64,000 bases of DNA from Marinobacter sp. 2_MG-2023 (GCF_030546935.1 NZ_JAUOPH010000005.1:124001-188000), one strand, 5' to 3'; positions 35,998 to 45,646 are shown, counted from the first letter of the stretch. Numbers and translations are program-made. Notes: a model not told the origin generated them from the letters alone.

Positions 35998-36771
35998 TCA
36001 ACGCCCGGAGAATTTTGGCTTACGTTTGTTTCGAAAGGCCTCTAGACCTTCACGACGATCGTCAGTGGCGGCCAGAATAGTAAAGGCGTGGCGTTCAAAC
36101 CGAAGGCCGGCAGCAAGGTCCATATCTTCCGCACGCTGCACCGCTTCGCGGGCCAGTTGGACGGCAATCGGCCCTTTGGAAGCTATAGAGCGGCCAATCT
36201 CCATGGCGCGCTCCACCGTCAGTTCCGGTTGGCAAACTTCGCTCACCAACCCCGCCGCGAGGGCTCTCTGAGCATCTATAGGTTCGCCGGTGAGCACCAT
36301 TTGCATGGCGAGCGACTGGCCCACCGCGCGCACCAAACGCTGGGTGCCGCCAGCACCAGGCATAATGCCGAGGTTGATTTCAGGCTGCCCGAAGCGGGCG
36401 TTGGTGCCAGCAACCAGAATATCGCCGTGCATCGCCAGTTCGCAGCCACCACCCAGGCAGAAGCCGTTTACAGCACTGATTAAAGGTTTGGTAAACCGGG
36501 CGATGCGCGCCCAATGCTTGATGCGGGGGTCTTCGAGCATGCCAACCAGGTCGCGGGTGGCCATCTCGTTGATATCAGCGCCGGCTGCAAACGCACGCTC
36601 ACTGCCGGTAATAACGACAGCCCGGGTTTCTGGGTCGGCTTCGGCGGCATCCAGCTCGTTGCTCAAGGCTTCAAGCAGAGCAGTATTCAGGGCGTTGAGG
36701 GCTTCGGGGCGATTAAGCGTTAACAGACGAACGCCTTGATCCGGCCCATGGGAGAGCAGTATCTGTGGCAT
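35998..36771 (-). CDS. paaF: PaaF: 2,3-dehydroadipyl-CoA hydratase
   Basis: This 257 aa enoyl-CoA hydratase of the crotonase family has AFAAGADINEMA as the oxyanion segment. Its two catalytic glutamates lie in GGGCELAMHGD and FGQPEINLGIMPGAGGTQRL (core PEINLGIMPGAGGTQ). It is the first gene of paaFGHIJK. A promoter and a TGATAC-N27-GTATCA operator lie 105-160 bases before its start. Confidence 0.95.
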   Translation of the reverse strand: MPQILLSHGPDQGVRLLTLNRPEALNALNTALLEALSNELDAAEADPETRAVVITGSERAFAAGADINEMATRDLVGMLEDPRIKHWARIARFTKPLISAVNGFCLGGGCELAMHGDILVAGTNARFGQPEINLGIMPGAGGTQRLVRAVGQSLAMQMVLTGEPIDAQRALAAGLVSEVCQPELTVERAMEIGRSIASKGPIAVQLAREAVQRAEDMDLAAGLRFERHAFTILAATDDRREGLEAFRNKRKPKFSGR

Positions 36772-36876
36772 AACGGTTCCGGCATTGCTTTGTTTTAATG
36801 GTTTGTCGGTCAGGCCTGATGGTAATCAAGGCGACTTCCGTATGGCGGTATTCCGCCTTGTTCGATATCAGGAAAG

Positions 36877-36904
36877 AGTATAGGTTTGAATTGATACCGG
36901 TCAA
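36877..36904 (-). promoter_or_regulatory. Predicted sigma-70 promoter of paaFGHIJK
   Basis: On the minus strand TTGACC (36904-36899), a 16-bp spacer and TATACT (36882-36877) form a good promoter. One operator half-site lies in its spacer. The 355-bp region 36772-37126 between paaF and paaY contains no other gene. Confidence 0.65.
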
Positions 36905-36930
36905 GAATTTGAAACGAGATTTTTGTATCA
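36892..36930. promoter_or_regulatory. Putative PaaX operator between paaF and paaY
   Basis: TGATAC (36892-36897), 27 bases, GTATCA (36925-36930), an exact inverted pair that covers the -35 and spacer of the paaF promoter. It could also affect the divergent paaY, about 200 bases away. A lone CGATAC at 37069-37074 lies nearer to paaY. Confidence 0.78.
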
Positions 36931-37126
36931 CGTTATCCTCGGGTTGTTTTCTGTTCTTGTATATTTTTGATTTTAATGGTTATTTTCTTTGTTAGTCTTT
37001 AGTCTTAGATTAGGCGAAAAGAGCCTGTTCTGGGCTTTTCCGGCGTGTATGCCGTGTATGATCTGTTCCGATACAGAAAAAGTAGCTTAAAATACAAAAA
37101 AACAAACACGTTGTGAGGAGCTTTTT

Positions 37127-37717
37127 ATGCCGTATTACCGGATTGACGGTGTGACGCCAGTGGTGCATCCATCAGCCTACGTGCATCCCACGGCCGTAAT
37201 TATCGGCGATGTGCATGTAGGACCAGACTGCTACGTTGGGCCCTGTGCGTCCTTGCGCGGTGATTTTGGCCGCATTGTGATGGAGCAGGGCGCGAACCTG
37301 CAGGACACCTGCGTGGTTCATGCTTTTCCAGGGCGTGATGCGGTTATCCGGCGCAATGGCCATATCGGGCATGGTGCGGTTCTGCATGGCTGCGTTATAG
37401 ATGAAGATGCCATGGTAGGGATGAACGCGGTCGTAATGGATGAAGCTGTGATAGCTGCGCGGTCTATTGTAGGGGCAGCAGCGTTTGTGAAAAGTGGTTT
37501 TAGTTGCGAGCCGGCATCCTTGATTGTGGGTTCACCTGCCAAGGTGCTCCGCCAGTTGAGTGATAAAGAAGTCAGCTGGAAACAACGCGGCACCCAGGAA
37601 TATCAGCAGCTGACGCGCAGGTGTCTGGAAAACATGAGAGAGTGCTCGCCACTGGTTGAAGTGGATGCGGATCGGCCCAGGCTGCAGATTGGCGAACATG
37701 ACTTGAAAGACCGGTAG
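37127..37717 (+). CDS. paaY: PaaY: thioesterase-like hexapeptide-repeat protein
   Basis: This 196 aa left-handed beta-helix protein of the gamma-carbonic anhydrase-like family is reported in E. coli to act as a thioesterase that relieves CoA depletion by oxepin-CoA derivatives. Hexapeptide repeats run from about residue 18 to 135 (VHPTAVIIGDVHVGPDCYVG in outline, core VIIGDVHVGPDCYVGP), with putative metal-binding histidines in VVHAFPG and GHIGHGAVLHGC. The ATG is preceded by GAGGAG at 37115-37120. It is divergent from paaF. Confidence 0.94.
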   Translation: MPYYRIDGVTPVVHPSAYVHPTAVIIGDVHVGPDCYVGPCASLRGDFGRIVMEQGANLQDTCVVHAFPGRDAVIRRNGHIGHGAVLHGCVIDEDAMVGMNAVVMDEAVIAARSIVGAAAFVKSGFSCEPASLIVGSPAKVLRQLSDKEVSWKQRGTQEYQQLTRRCLENMRECSPLVEVDADRPRLQIGEHDLKDR

Positions 37718-37823
37718 TTGACGCCCGGTTTGGACATGCAGCTAGCCAGGCCGTGGGCTGGTTGGGCAGCAACGGGCAATGTTAACCGGTTGGTTCGATC
37801 GGGCTCTGCAGGCGCTCCTTTCG

Positions 37824-40010
37824 CTAGGGTGTGCGTGCAGAGTTCAGGACAACATCGATAGGTTGGGGAACGCCGAAATAATACCCCTGCAGGTATACGT
37901 GAGGATGCCGGGACGCCAGGAAGTTTGCGTGAGCCTCGGTTTCCACTCCTTCAGCAATGACCCGTACCCCCATGGTTTCGCCAATCCGCACAACCATTTC
38001 GACGATGTTGGCCGCCACGGTCTCATGGAGTGCTGAGAGCACAAAGCTACGGTCGATTTTGACCTCGGATATGGGCAAACGCTGTAATCGTGACAATGAA
38101 GAGTAGCCGGTCCCAAAATCATCCAGTGAGAAAACACAGCCCAAGCTGCGAATAGCTCCCATCTTTTGCACCACCGTTTCCAGATTGTCAGCGGATACGC
38201 TTTCTGTCAGCTCCAGCGTGAGCAGCTCCGGGGGAAATCCGGAGATAGACAAAGCATTTCCCACAGCTTCCACAAAATCATCTTCCGCGAAGTGTTTTGC
38301 TGAAATATTGATGGCGCACCGCAAAGCCGGGTGGGTGCGGTGTAAGGCATTCATTTTCTCCAGCGTTTTACATAGCACCCAGCGTTCAATTTTTACAATT
38401 TGCCTGGAGTTTTCGGCGTGCGGAATGAATTCGCCCGGGCCAAGCAGGCCGCGTTCGGGATGATTCCATCGAATCAGGATTTCCAGCCCGCTCAGAACCC
38501 TCTCTGGCGAGAGTTGAGGCTGTGCGTAAAGTACAAACTGATCCTGCTCAAGTGCCTGGTTGATATCAGACTCAATCTGAAGCTGGTGCCGGATTTTTTC
38601 ACTCATCGAGTCTTCGAAGATAGCGATTGGCCGCTTATCTGCTTTGGCGCTACGATGAGCAGTTTCAGCATTCTGAAGCGCAGAAGAGGGTGAGTCGGAG
38701 CTTTGAGTGGGGTACAAGGCTGCGCCGATGGTAACTTCCAGGCGAAGCTCGGGGCCTTCCTCGAAAATGATGGGTTCCGTCAGACAGTTCTGAATATGAT
38801 TGTAGAGCGCGAGCACAACCCGGTAGGTGTCATCAATGCTCCATTGCTTGGGTGCGAGCACAATGCCGAATTCGTCACCGGAAAGCCGGGCGATAGAATC
38901 GTCCGATAGAACCGCATCGCGAAGACGCTTGGCGAACTCTCTGATGACCTTGTCACCGTACTTGAAGCCGCAGGTTTCATTGATGTAACGAAAATTATTG
39001 ATATCAACAACCAGAACTGCGGTGGACACCTTGCCGTGGTTACAGAACTTCAGCACGGTTCCCAATTGGTTAAGGAAGAGAGCCCGGTTCGACAGGCCGG
39101 TAATCGGGTCGCGCCATGTCAGCTCTTCCAGCCGTTGTTCGGTTTCTTTCAGGCTGGAGATGTCGTTGAATACGGTAACATAATGGGTAATTTCGTTATT
39201 TTTGGAGCGGATAGTGCTGATTGTCCGGAGTTCAGGGTAGAGTTCTCCGGATTTTCGGCGGTTATAAATCTCGCCAGACCAATGGTCATGTTTATCCATG
39301 TAAGATCTGAGGCTCTCCAGGCTAAGCAGGGGATCCGGGGCGCTGTTCATCGTGGCGTAGCTGCGGTTGAGCACCTCTTTTCGGGCATATCCCGTGATGC
39401 GGGAAAACGCGACGTTGACGGCGACTATTTTGCAGTTTGCATCCAGCAGAACAATGCCTTCCGAGGTGGCCATGAAGACGCTCTCAAACAGGTTCCTCTC
39501 CGGCGCCCTCGAATTGTCGAGCTTTTCAAGCCGCCTTTTCAGGTCATGATTGAGCGTAATCATGTGGTCAAGCATGCCGCTCATTGAAATGTGTGTGCGG
39601 ACCCTGGCTTTGACCGACGTCAGGCGGATCGGCTTGTGAATGTAATCGACCGCCCCGGCTTCAAACCCTTCTTCTTCCGATTCCGGGTCGCTCCGGGCGG
39701 TTACAAATATAACCGGAATGTGCTGCAAGTCATGACGTGCCTTCAGGTTGCGGCACATTTGCAAGCCATCCGTGCCCGGCATCATTATATCCAGCAGGAT
39801 GAGGTGAGGCCTTTCTCCTTGCTTTAGTGTATCCATTGCCTCGACAACACTGGTTGCAATGACCAGGTCGTATTCCTGGCTCAGTGCGTCGGTAAGCGCA
39901 CGAATGTTTGTGGGTTCATCATCCACAACCAGAATTTTTGGTTTGTTGCCCGATGCAGTAAATTCCCCAAGCTGTCCGGCAGATTCAAAGTATGGGTCTG
40001 ACACAATCAC
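37824..40010 (-). CDS. Response regulator with PAS, GGDEF and EAL domains
   Basis: This 728 aa cytosolic protein is predicted to make and/or degrade c-di-GMP under phosphorelay control. The receiver (about 25-145) has phospho-acceptor DIMMPGTDG and VVDDEP. A PAS domain (about 180-300) follows, then a GGDEF domain with SGDEF as the active-site motif, then an EAL domain with EIL in place of EAL. The other catalytic residues (NIS, ELTES, DDFGTGYS, KIDRSF, EGVE) are kept, so activity is plausible. I chose GTG 40010, nine bases after AAGGAG; an ATG at 40034 lacks a ribosome site. It is the last gene of a three-gene operon and overlaps the preceding gene. Confidence 0.9.
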   Translation of the reverse strand: MIVSDPYFESAGQLGEFTASGNKPKILVVDDEPTNIRALTDALSQEYDLVIATSVVEAMDTLKQGERPHLILLDIMMPGTDGLQMCRNLKARHDLQHIPVIFVTARSDPESEEEGFEAGAVDYIHKPIRLTSVKARVRTHISMSGMLDHMITLNHDLKRRLEKLDNSRAPERNLFESVFMATSEGIVLLDANCKIVAVNVAFSRITGYARKEVLNRSYATMNSAPDPLLSLESLRSYMDKHDHWSGEIYNRRKSGELYPELRTISTIRSKNNEITHYVTVFNDISSLKETEQRLEELTWRDPITGLSNRALFLNQLGTVLKFCNHGKVSTAVLVVDINNFRYINETCGFKYGDKVIREFAKRLRDAVLSDDSIARLSGDEFGIVLAPKQWSIDDTYRVVLALYNHIQNCLTEPIIFEEGPELRLEVTIGAALYPTQSSDSPSSALQNAETAHRSAKADKRPIAIFEDSMSEKIRHQLQIESDINQALEQDQFVLYAQPQLSPERVLSGLEILIRWNHPERGLLGPGEFIPHAENSRQIVKIERWVLCKTLEKMNALHRTHPALRCAINISAKHFAEDDFVEAVGNALSISGFPPELLTLELTESVSADNLETVVQKMGAIRSLGCVFSLDDFGTGYSSLSRLQRLPISEVKIDRSFVLSALHETVAANIVEMVVRIGETMGVRVIAEGVETEAHANFLASRHPHVYLQGYYFGVPQPIDVVLNSARTP

Positions 40011-40896
40011 GCCCCCCCTGCTCCTTGGCCTCATAAAGACTTCTGTCTGCCGCGGCGAGTAATTCGACAGCCGTTGATAACGATGACGGCTGGGTGGCGG
40101 AGCATCCTATGGATACGGTGACAGGTGGGGCTATTCCCGCAAAGCTCGGGCATTTGCTGAGTTCGGTCTGGAGGGCGCTGGCAAAGTTGTTTGCCGCCGT
40201 TATCGTGCTGCGCAGATCGGCCTCCGGAATCAGTGCAGCAAATTCGTCACCACCCAGGCGTGCAGCTACCTCTCCTGCTCTTGAAAAGCTCTTGCTCATT
40301 ACACGGGAGAGCTGTTGAAGGCACAAGTCGCCCTGGGCATGTCCATGCTGATCGTTAATCTGCTTAAAATGGTCCAGATCGATCAGTATGAGGCCAACGG
40401 AGCTGTTCTGGCGGCGGGCACGCCGCCACTCCAGGTCAAGTTGCTGATCGAACAGGCGCCGATTACCTATGTTGGTTAATGGATCCGTTAATACAGCAGT
40501 TGCCAGCAGGTCAGTTTTACGTTTCAGGTCAATAAATGTGGAGACCTTGGCACTCAGTATGGTTTTGTTAAAAGGCTTCAGAACATAGTCGGTTGCGCCA
40601 TGGCGGAATGACTCTTCAATGTCCTTCGCTTGATCCGAACCCGAAATGCAGATTACGGGCAGGTACGCGTAAGATTCGGACGCTCTCAGCTCTTTCAGAA
40701 AGCTCAGTCCCGAACCGTCGGGCAGATACAGATCGAGAAGCACAACGTCAATATCGTCCGTCAACAGGCTCCTGGCTTCTGACATGTTCTGGCTAATAAC
40801 CAGCTCACAAGCATCACCCAATATGCCAGCCAGGCTGGCAATGCATACAGGCTCATCTTCTATGATCAGCACAGTTGGTGTTTTATTCGAGTTCAT
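39985..40896 (-). CDS. Response regulator diguanylate cyclase (REC-GGDEF)
   Basis: This 303 aa cytosolic protein has an N-terminal receiver (LIIEDEP, phospho-acceptor in VVLLDLYLPDGSG, DYVLKPF) and a GGDEF domain with intact RLGGDEF, so it should be a phosphorylation-controlled diguanylate cyclase. The ATG at 40896 lies within the end of the kinase gene (14-base overlap) and has AGGT upstream; an earlier in-frame start at 41010 would lie inside the kinase HPt region. The kinase encoded upstream is the probable phosphodonor through its HPt domain. Confidence 0.93.
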   Translation of the reverse strand: MNSNKTPTVLIIEDEPVCIASLAGILGDACELVISQNMSEARSLLTDDIDVVLLDLYLPDGSGLSFLKELRASESYAYLPVICISGSDQAKDIEESFRHGATDYVLKPFNKTILSAKVSTFIDLKRKTDLLATAVLTDPLTNIGNRRLFDQQLDLEWRRARRQNSSVGLILIDLDHFKQINDQHGHAQGDLCLQQLSRVMSKSFSRAGEVAARLGGDEFAALIPEADLRSTITAANNFASALQTELSKCPSFAGIAPPVTVSIGCSATQPSSLSTAVELLAAADRSLYEAKEQGGRDCVRPIL

Positions 40897-43800
40897 CAGA
40901 TGACCTGCCCTGGATTTCGATGTTGATCTTGGCGAGTAGGTCAATTGCCTGTCCAAACTTGTAGGTTTCAAGCGCCCCGCGCAGTTCGAGTGAAAGGCCG
41001 GCCAGGTCATTCTCGTTCAAATAGGCCAGCACCTGATCGATATCCGTGTCCGCCGCAATGCGGTTGCTGCCCAGGCGTTGGTTCATGCGCTCGATAATCT
41101 GATCAATGGGTTCGCTTCTGGCACTATCTGATATCGCCGGATGATCGGTTGCGAGGGCGGTTTCCCGAAGTTGGCGAACGTGCTCCGTAAGCGTTGTCAA
41201 AAGCGCTTCGGGGCCAGCAGAGGGCTCCCCCGAATCACTACCATTTTCGACACGCTCTGCCAGACGTTGCAATTCGGTGTTGGCGATGTTGGCCGCAGCA
41301 CCTCTGATTCTATGAGCTACAGCTTTCGTCATGGCGGCGTCTTCGGTACGCATGCAGCGTTCGATATCCGCCGTCATCTCTTTGGAGCTGGCGAGGAAAC
41401 TGCGCAGGCACCGGTTGAACAGCTCCGGGTTGGCCCCGAACATGTCCTGATAAACGGGCCGGGAAATGAACCCGGGTAACCCGTCGTGGCCCGGCTGCTT
41501 TACAGTGTGCGCTGGGAGGTGCGCCGAAGCGGCAAGCGCGTGTTCCTGGAAGAACGACTGCAGAAGCCGCTGAATATCTCCGGGAAGTACTGGCTTGGTC
41601 AGATAGTCGTTCATGCCGGCTTCGTAAGCCGTGCTGCGATCATGTTCGGATATTGAGGCCGAGAGGGCTGCAATCACAGGCTGCGTGAGGCTTTGATGGC
41701 TGCGGATTTGTCTGACAATATCCTGCCCGGTCTCACCGTCGAGGTGTAGGTCCATGAGGACAAGGTCAAACGACTGTGTTTCAAGTTGCTGCATCGCCTG
41801 AACTCCATTGTGGACGGACACAGAATCCACACCGAAAGAGTTTAGGTAGCTCGCGACGATTTCGCAATTGAGTTGCACGTCGTCAACAATCAGTGCATTC
41901 AGGTTATGGAACAAGGGCCGCGGGCCAGAGTTTACCGTGTGCTCCGCCAACTGCTTCGGAGCCAGGTGTTCAAAAAGCTTGGAGGGGGTTAGTGGCTCGA
42001 ATGCCACTTTCCCGCCGGCATTCTGGTATTCAATCAGCCAGTCGCTCTGGAAACCCGCGGGAACGATAATCAGTAGTCTGGCCAGCTGATATTGTTCGTC
42101 TGCGGATAACAATTCCAGAGTAAACGCTTTGACGGCAGAGACTTCGATATTCTCCATATCGATAATAGCCATTGAGGGTGTGGCACTCTCTGCGGTGGGT
42201 GCGTCCGATAATATCGACTTGATCTGTTTTAATGTGGTTGTCGGTATCAGCTCCAGCGACCAGTGCTCGCGGTAGGCTTTCAGTAGTGCGAGGTTGTGGT
42301 TCAGGCCGTAGTGATGCACCTGGATAGGGCTGGATATATGGCGGGTGCCAATGCTTGGTTCGTTTTCAGCTATTTCAACTGGCACTACGAGGGTGAATTT
42401 TGAACCTTTGTTTTCAGCACTTTCAACTGTCAGGGTTGCGTCCATCAAATGCGCAAGATGGCTGCTGATCGCGAGGCCAAGGCCTGAGCCGCCAAACTCG
42501 CGGCTGGTCGATTCGTCAGCCTGGCGAAAATTCTCAAAAACCCGCTGCTGATCCTCCTCTCTGATGCCAATGCCCGTATCCTTTACGGTGACCTTTAATA
42601 ACCCGCGGGTTTCAGTGATATTGCTGAAGCCAACGCTTACGCTGACACTGCCCTGATGGGTAAACTTGATCGCGTTGCCGACGAGGTTGCTACAAATCTG
42701 GGAGATTCTCAGCAGGTCGCCTGTCACACACTTGGGTGTAGACGGCGCAATATTAACGCGTAGCTTCAGTCCTTTTTCTTCGGCAACTATGGCAAACAAC
42801 TCAACACTACGCTGGATAAGTGCTTCGATTCCAAACGGCTGAAAATTAAGCTCTATGTGGTCGGCTTCGATCCGGGACAAATCCAGGATGTCATTCAGCA
42901 GCTGGAGTAGCACCTCAGATGCATTAAACGCCTTGCCTACCAGTCGTCTCGAGTAATCATTGAGCTGTGCGTCTTTGAGCAGCACAAGCATGCCGATAAT
43001 GGCGTTCATCGGGGTCCGAATTTCGTGGCTCATGTTGGCCAGGAAGGCCGCTTTTACCTTAACGGCCGATTCAGCTTCCTGCTTCTGCATGTTCAGCTCG
43101 GCTGTTTTTTCAATGACTTCTTGTTCGGCCCGGCGTTTGGCGTTCGATAGCAACAGGAAGGCCGCGAGTATCAGCCCGTTGATTATCAAGCCACTGACAA
43201 GAATGACAATCGGTTGTTTGCTGACGGTGTACTTTTCGAAAAGCTGTGTTGTCTGAGCATCGAATGTCCATTCCCGGCCATAGATCTCCAGCGAGTATGA
43301 GGTTTCAAACAAGGGGGAGCTGTCGTAGTTCTCCTCCTCCGTTTCGCTGAATTCGCTATAGAGCTGCTGCTCACCATCGGTGATGCGGACGTGGACCAGT
43401 CTGTTGGTATTCGCCAGGGTGCCTTCCATGAGCCGTGCCACGATAAACGGTGCGTATACGAGACCCAGAAAGTCAGTTTCTTCGTTCAGCTCCTGCCCTG
43501 CGTCCGGTGTATGATAAAACGGGTGGAAAAACAGAAAGCCCGGGGTCTTCTCGTCGTCCTGTACCAGAGCGATAGGACCGGTAATCTGAGTCTCTCCCGT
43601 GCGCATGGCTTTTAGCGCCGCGGTATAGCGGTTGGCTTCATGGGCCATATCCAGGCCAATCGCAGCTTCGTTACCGGCCAGGGGCTCGAGATAGGTAATA
43701 GGCCAGAAATCCGACCCTGTATGAGGCGGATGGACGCGATAATCCGGACGTTCTTTCCGTTGTTCCGCGAGATAGGATTCGAGCCCGTTTTCGGGGACTC

Positions 43801-44128
43801 TGCTGATGACACCGATGCCGGCGACTCCAGGCAGGCGATCCTGCACAGCCAGGGCCTCTGCGAAACGACGCCACTGCTCCAGCGTAACCTTCTCATCGTT
43901 TACCCGAATGGTGCTCACGCCGGAAATCAATGCAAACTCGTACTTTTGCATCCGGTCCAACAGCAGCCCGTTAAGCTGCTGGATCCGTCGTTCAAACTGA
44001 TCTTCGGCCCTGGCGTCGGCGATCTGTGCAGATACTTGCCAGGCTACGATCGTCAGCAGCAAGGAAAGGCCGACAACTACCCAGTGCAGCTTTGTCAGTT
44101 CAGCCACAGCACCCCGGATTTTTGTCAT
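40883..44128 (-). CDS. CHASE-domain hybrid histidine kinase with HPt domain
   Basis: This 1081 aa inner-membrane sensor has transmembrane helices near residues 15-32 and 307-328 and between them a periplasmic CHASE-type domain (GVSTIRVNDEKVTLEQWRRF region, core IRVNDEKVTLEQWRRFAEAL). A coiled coil leads to HisKA (FLANMSHEIRTPMN, His368) and HATPase (N-box, GTGIGIREEDQ-like DTGIGI, GGSGLGLAI). A receiver-like segment without a phospho-acceptor (about 600-720) precedes a canonical receiver (VLMDLHLDGETG) and an HPt domain (AHRIRGAAANI). I start at ATG 44128; the frame also opens from TTG 44134. It heads the operon with two GGDEF response regulators. The signal is unknown. Confidence 0.92.
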   Translation of the reverse strand: MTKIRGAVAELTKLHWVVVGLSLLLTIVAWQVSAQIADARAEDQFERRIQQLNGLLLDRMQKYEFALISGVSTIRVNDEKVTLEQWRRFAEALAVQDRLPGVAGIGVISRVPENGLESYLAEQRKERPDYRVHPPHTGSDFWPITYLEPLAGNEAAIGLDMAHEANRYTAALKAMRTGETQITGPIALVQDDEKTPGFLFFHPFYHTPDAGQELNEETDFLGLVYAPFIVARLMEGTLANTNRLVHVRITDGEQQLYSEFSETEEENYDSSPLFETSYSLEIYGREWTFDAQTTQLFEKYTVSKQPIVILVSGLIINGLILAAFLLLSNAKRRAEQEVIEKTAELNMQKQEAESAVKVKAAFLANMSHEIRTPMNAIIGMLVLLKDAQLNDYSRRLVGKAFNASEVLLQLLNDILDLSRIEADHIELNFQPFGIEALIQRSVELFAIVAEEKGLKLRVNIAPSTPKCVTGDLLRISQICSNLVGNAIKFTHQGSVSVSVGFSNITETRGLLKVTVKDTGIGIREEDQQRVFENFRQADESTSREFGGSGLGLAISSHLAHLMDATLTVESAENKGSKFTLVVPVEIAENEPSIGTRHISSPIQVHHYGLNHNLALLKAYREHWSLELIPTTTLKQIKSILSDAPTAESATPSMAIIDMENIEVSAVKAFTLELLSADEQYQLARLLIIVPAGFQSDWLIEYQNAGGKVAFEPLTPSKLFEHLAPKQLAEHTVNSGPRPLFHNLNALIVDDVQLNCEIVASYLNSFGVDSVSVHNGVQAMQQLETQSFDLVLMDLHLDGETGQDIVRQIRSHQSLTQPVIAALSASISEHDRSTAYEAGMNDYLTKPVLPGDIQRLLQSFFQEHALAASAHLPAHTVKQPGHDGLPGFISRPVYQDMFGANPELFNRCLRSFLASSKEMTADIERCMRTEDAAMTKAVAHRIRGAAANIANTELQRLAERVENGSDSGEPSAGPEALLTTLTEHVRQLRETALATDHPAISDSARSEPIDQIIERMNQRLGSNRIAADTDIDQVLAYLNENDLAGLSLELRGALETYKFGQAIDLLAKINIEIQGRSSDELE

Positions 44129-44522
44129 ATGCAATCATTGCCTCAGTAATGGGTAGGCCAAGACTTTTCAGGTTAGTCGAGAAAACGAAAAAGTGCTAGT
44201 ACGACAGTAGGTTACCTTAGTCTAAGGTGGTTCTGATTTGCCGCTATACAGCCGGGTGCCCGGGAGCTGTTTTGCTTGGTGACTTTGTCACTGTTTCACG
44301 CTCCTGGCGGGAGTAATCTCCTGAAGAATCGCTTATAACCTGTCGCTCAGTGAGGCGGTCATGAAACAAGTGCATTTCCAGGAAACGTACCCAATCACTG
44401 TCTTTGATATCAATAAGTCCGAGACACGGTTTGCTTCTGCAGAGCATATGGCGGACGTGTTCTGTTTTGGGCAGTCGCTTCGCAACCAATAGCGATTTTT
44501 GCCGGGAAGAGGAAGAAGGTTT
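44129..44522. other. Intergenic region with a doubtful small ORF
   Basis: About 390 bp separate the kinase from the permease. A minus-strand frame at 44244-44489 (81 codons) opens with TTG and lacks a ribosome site; from the first ATG (44447) only 67 codons remain. It matches nothing I recognise. No clear promoter or terminator is visible. Confidence 0.4.
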
Positions 44523-45488
44523 ATGTGGCCATTACTTTTCTGGATGCAGAAACATCTGGTCTGGAGTATTCCGCTTGCCATGATTGCGGGCTTTGTAGCG
44601 GGCCAGCTTGCGGAGCCCGGTCCGCTACGCTGGGCAATACTTCCGCTGACCTTCCTGATGGTCTATCCAATGATGGTAACCATGAACCTGCGTCAACTGC
44701 TGCAGCCGGGGGGCGGCAAATTGATGTGGGTAACCCAGTTACTCAACTTTATTCTGATACCTGCGCTTGGTTATGGCGCCGGCCTGCTTTTTTTCCCGGA
44801 TGAGCCGTTTGCACGATTAGCGCTCCTGTTAACGTCGCTGCTTCCAACATCCGGCATGACCATCTCCTGGACAGGCTTTGCAAAAGGCAACGTGCCAGCT
44901 GCGGTGCGGATGACGGTGATAGGCCTGATTGCGGGGTCCCTGCTTGCTCCACTTTATCTTAAAGGACTGCTGGGCGCGGTGATCGAGATTCCGGTTTCCC
45001 AGGTGTTCATGCAGATCGCGCTTATCGTGTTTCTGCCGTTGGTGCTGGGCTATTTAACTCAGCGGGCGCTTATATCAAAGCACGGTCAGGAGAGCTTTCA
45101 GAAGAATATAAAGCCGAAGTTTCCACCGTTTTCGACCCTTGGTGTGCTGGGCGTGGTGTTTGTTTCCATGGCGCTGAAATCGCAGGATATTCTGAACAAT
45201 CCTGAATCACTGCTCGCCTATCTGGTGCCCCTGGTACTTATTTATGCATTGAACTTTGTTATCAGCACTTTAATCGGCAAGGCACTGTTCCCCAGGGGCG
45301 ATGCGGTCGCGCTGGTGTATGGCACGGTCATGCGGAATCTTTCGATAGCCCTGGCTATTGCCATGGGCGTTTTTGGTACAGAGGGCGCTGATGCCGCCCT
45401 GCTGATTGCTTTGGCATATATTGTTCAGGTGCAGGCGGCAGCATGGTATGTCAAATTCACTGACCGCCTTTTTGGCGCACCGGGCTAG
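44523..45488 (+). CDS. ACR3/bile acid:sodium symporter-superfamily permease
   Basis: This 321 aa inner-membrane protein has ten predicted helices and is of the BASS/ACR3 superfamily, often auto-annotated as an arsenic resistance protein. The TM4-5 region LPTSGMTISWTGFAKGN corresponds to the part of ACR3 that carries the conserved cysteine needed for arsenite transport. No cysteine is present there or anywhere in the protein. No ars genes are nearby. A non-arsenite substrate is therefore likely. I chose ATG 44523 with AAGG five bases upstream, rather than TTG 44499. Confidence 0.85.
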   Translation: MWPLLFWMQKHLVWSIPLAMIAGFVAGQLAEPGPLRWAILPLTFLMVYPMMVTMNLRQLLQPGGGKLMWVTQLLNFILIPALGYGAGLLFFPDEPFARLALLLTSLLPTSGMTISWTGFAKGNVPAAVRMTVIGLIAGSLLAPLYLKGLLGAVIEIPVSQVFMQIALIVFLPLVLGYLTQRALISKHGQESFQKNIKPKFPPFSTLGVLGVVFVSMALKSQDILNNPESLLAYLVPLVLIYALNFVISTLIGKALFPRGDAVALVYGTVMRNLSIALAIAMGVFGTEGADAALLIALAYIVQVQAAAWYVKFTDRLFGAPG

Positions 45489-45646
45489 GCGATCTGTATA
45501 TTGATTACCAACAGGATGTCGAGTCAGGTCGGGTCGGGTACCATGGCTGCACTCCCCCAACAATTTCACGGCGAAGCTATAGTCCACTGTGTGGGTCCCG
45601 GTGAGATCTCCGGCTGTGACGAAGTATGACAAGGAACCGAGAGGCC

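Noticed and set aside
37069..37074. CGATAC before paaY as a full PaaX operator
   Set aside because: Only a single imperfect half-site; no partner at 27 bases in either direction.
44244..44489. 81-codon minus-strand ORF between kinase and permease
   Set aside because: It opens with TTG, has no ribosome site and resembles nothing I know; kept only as a remark on the intergenic region.
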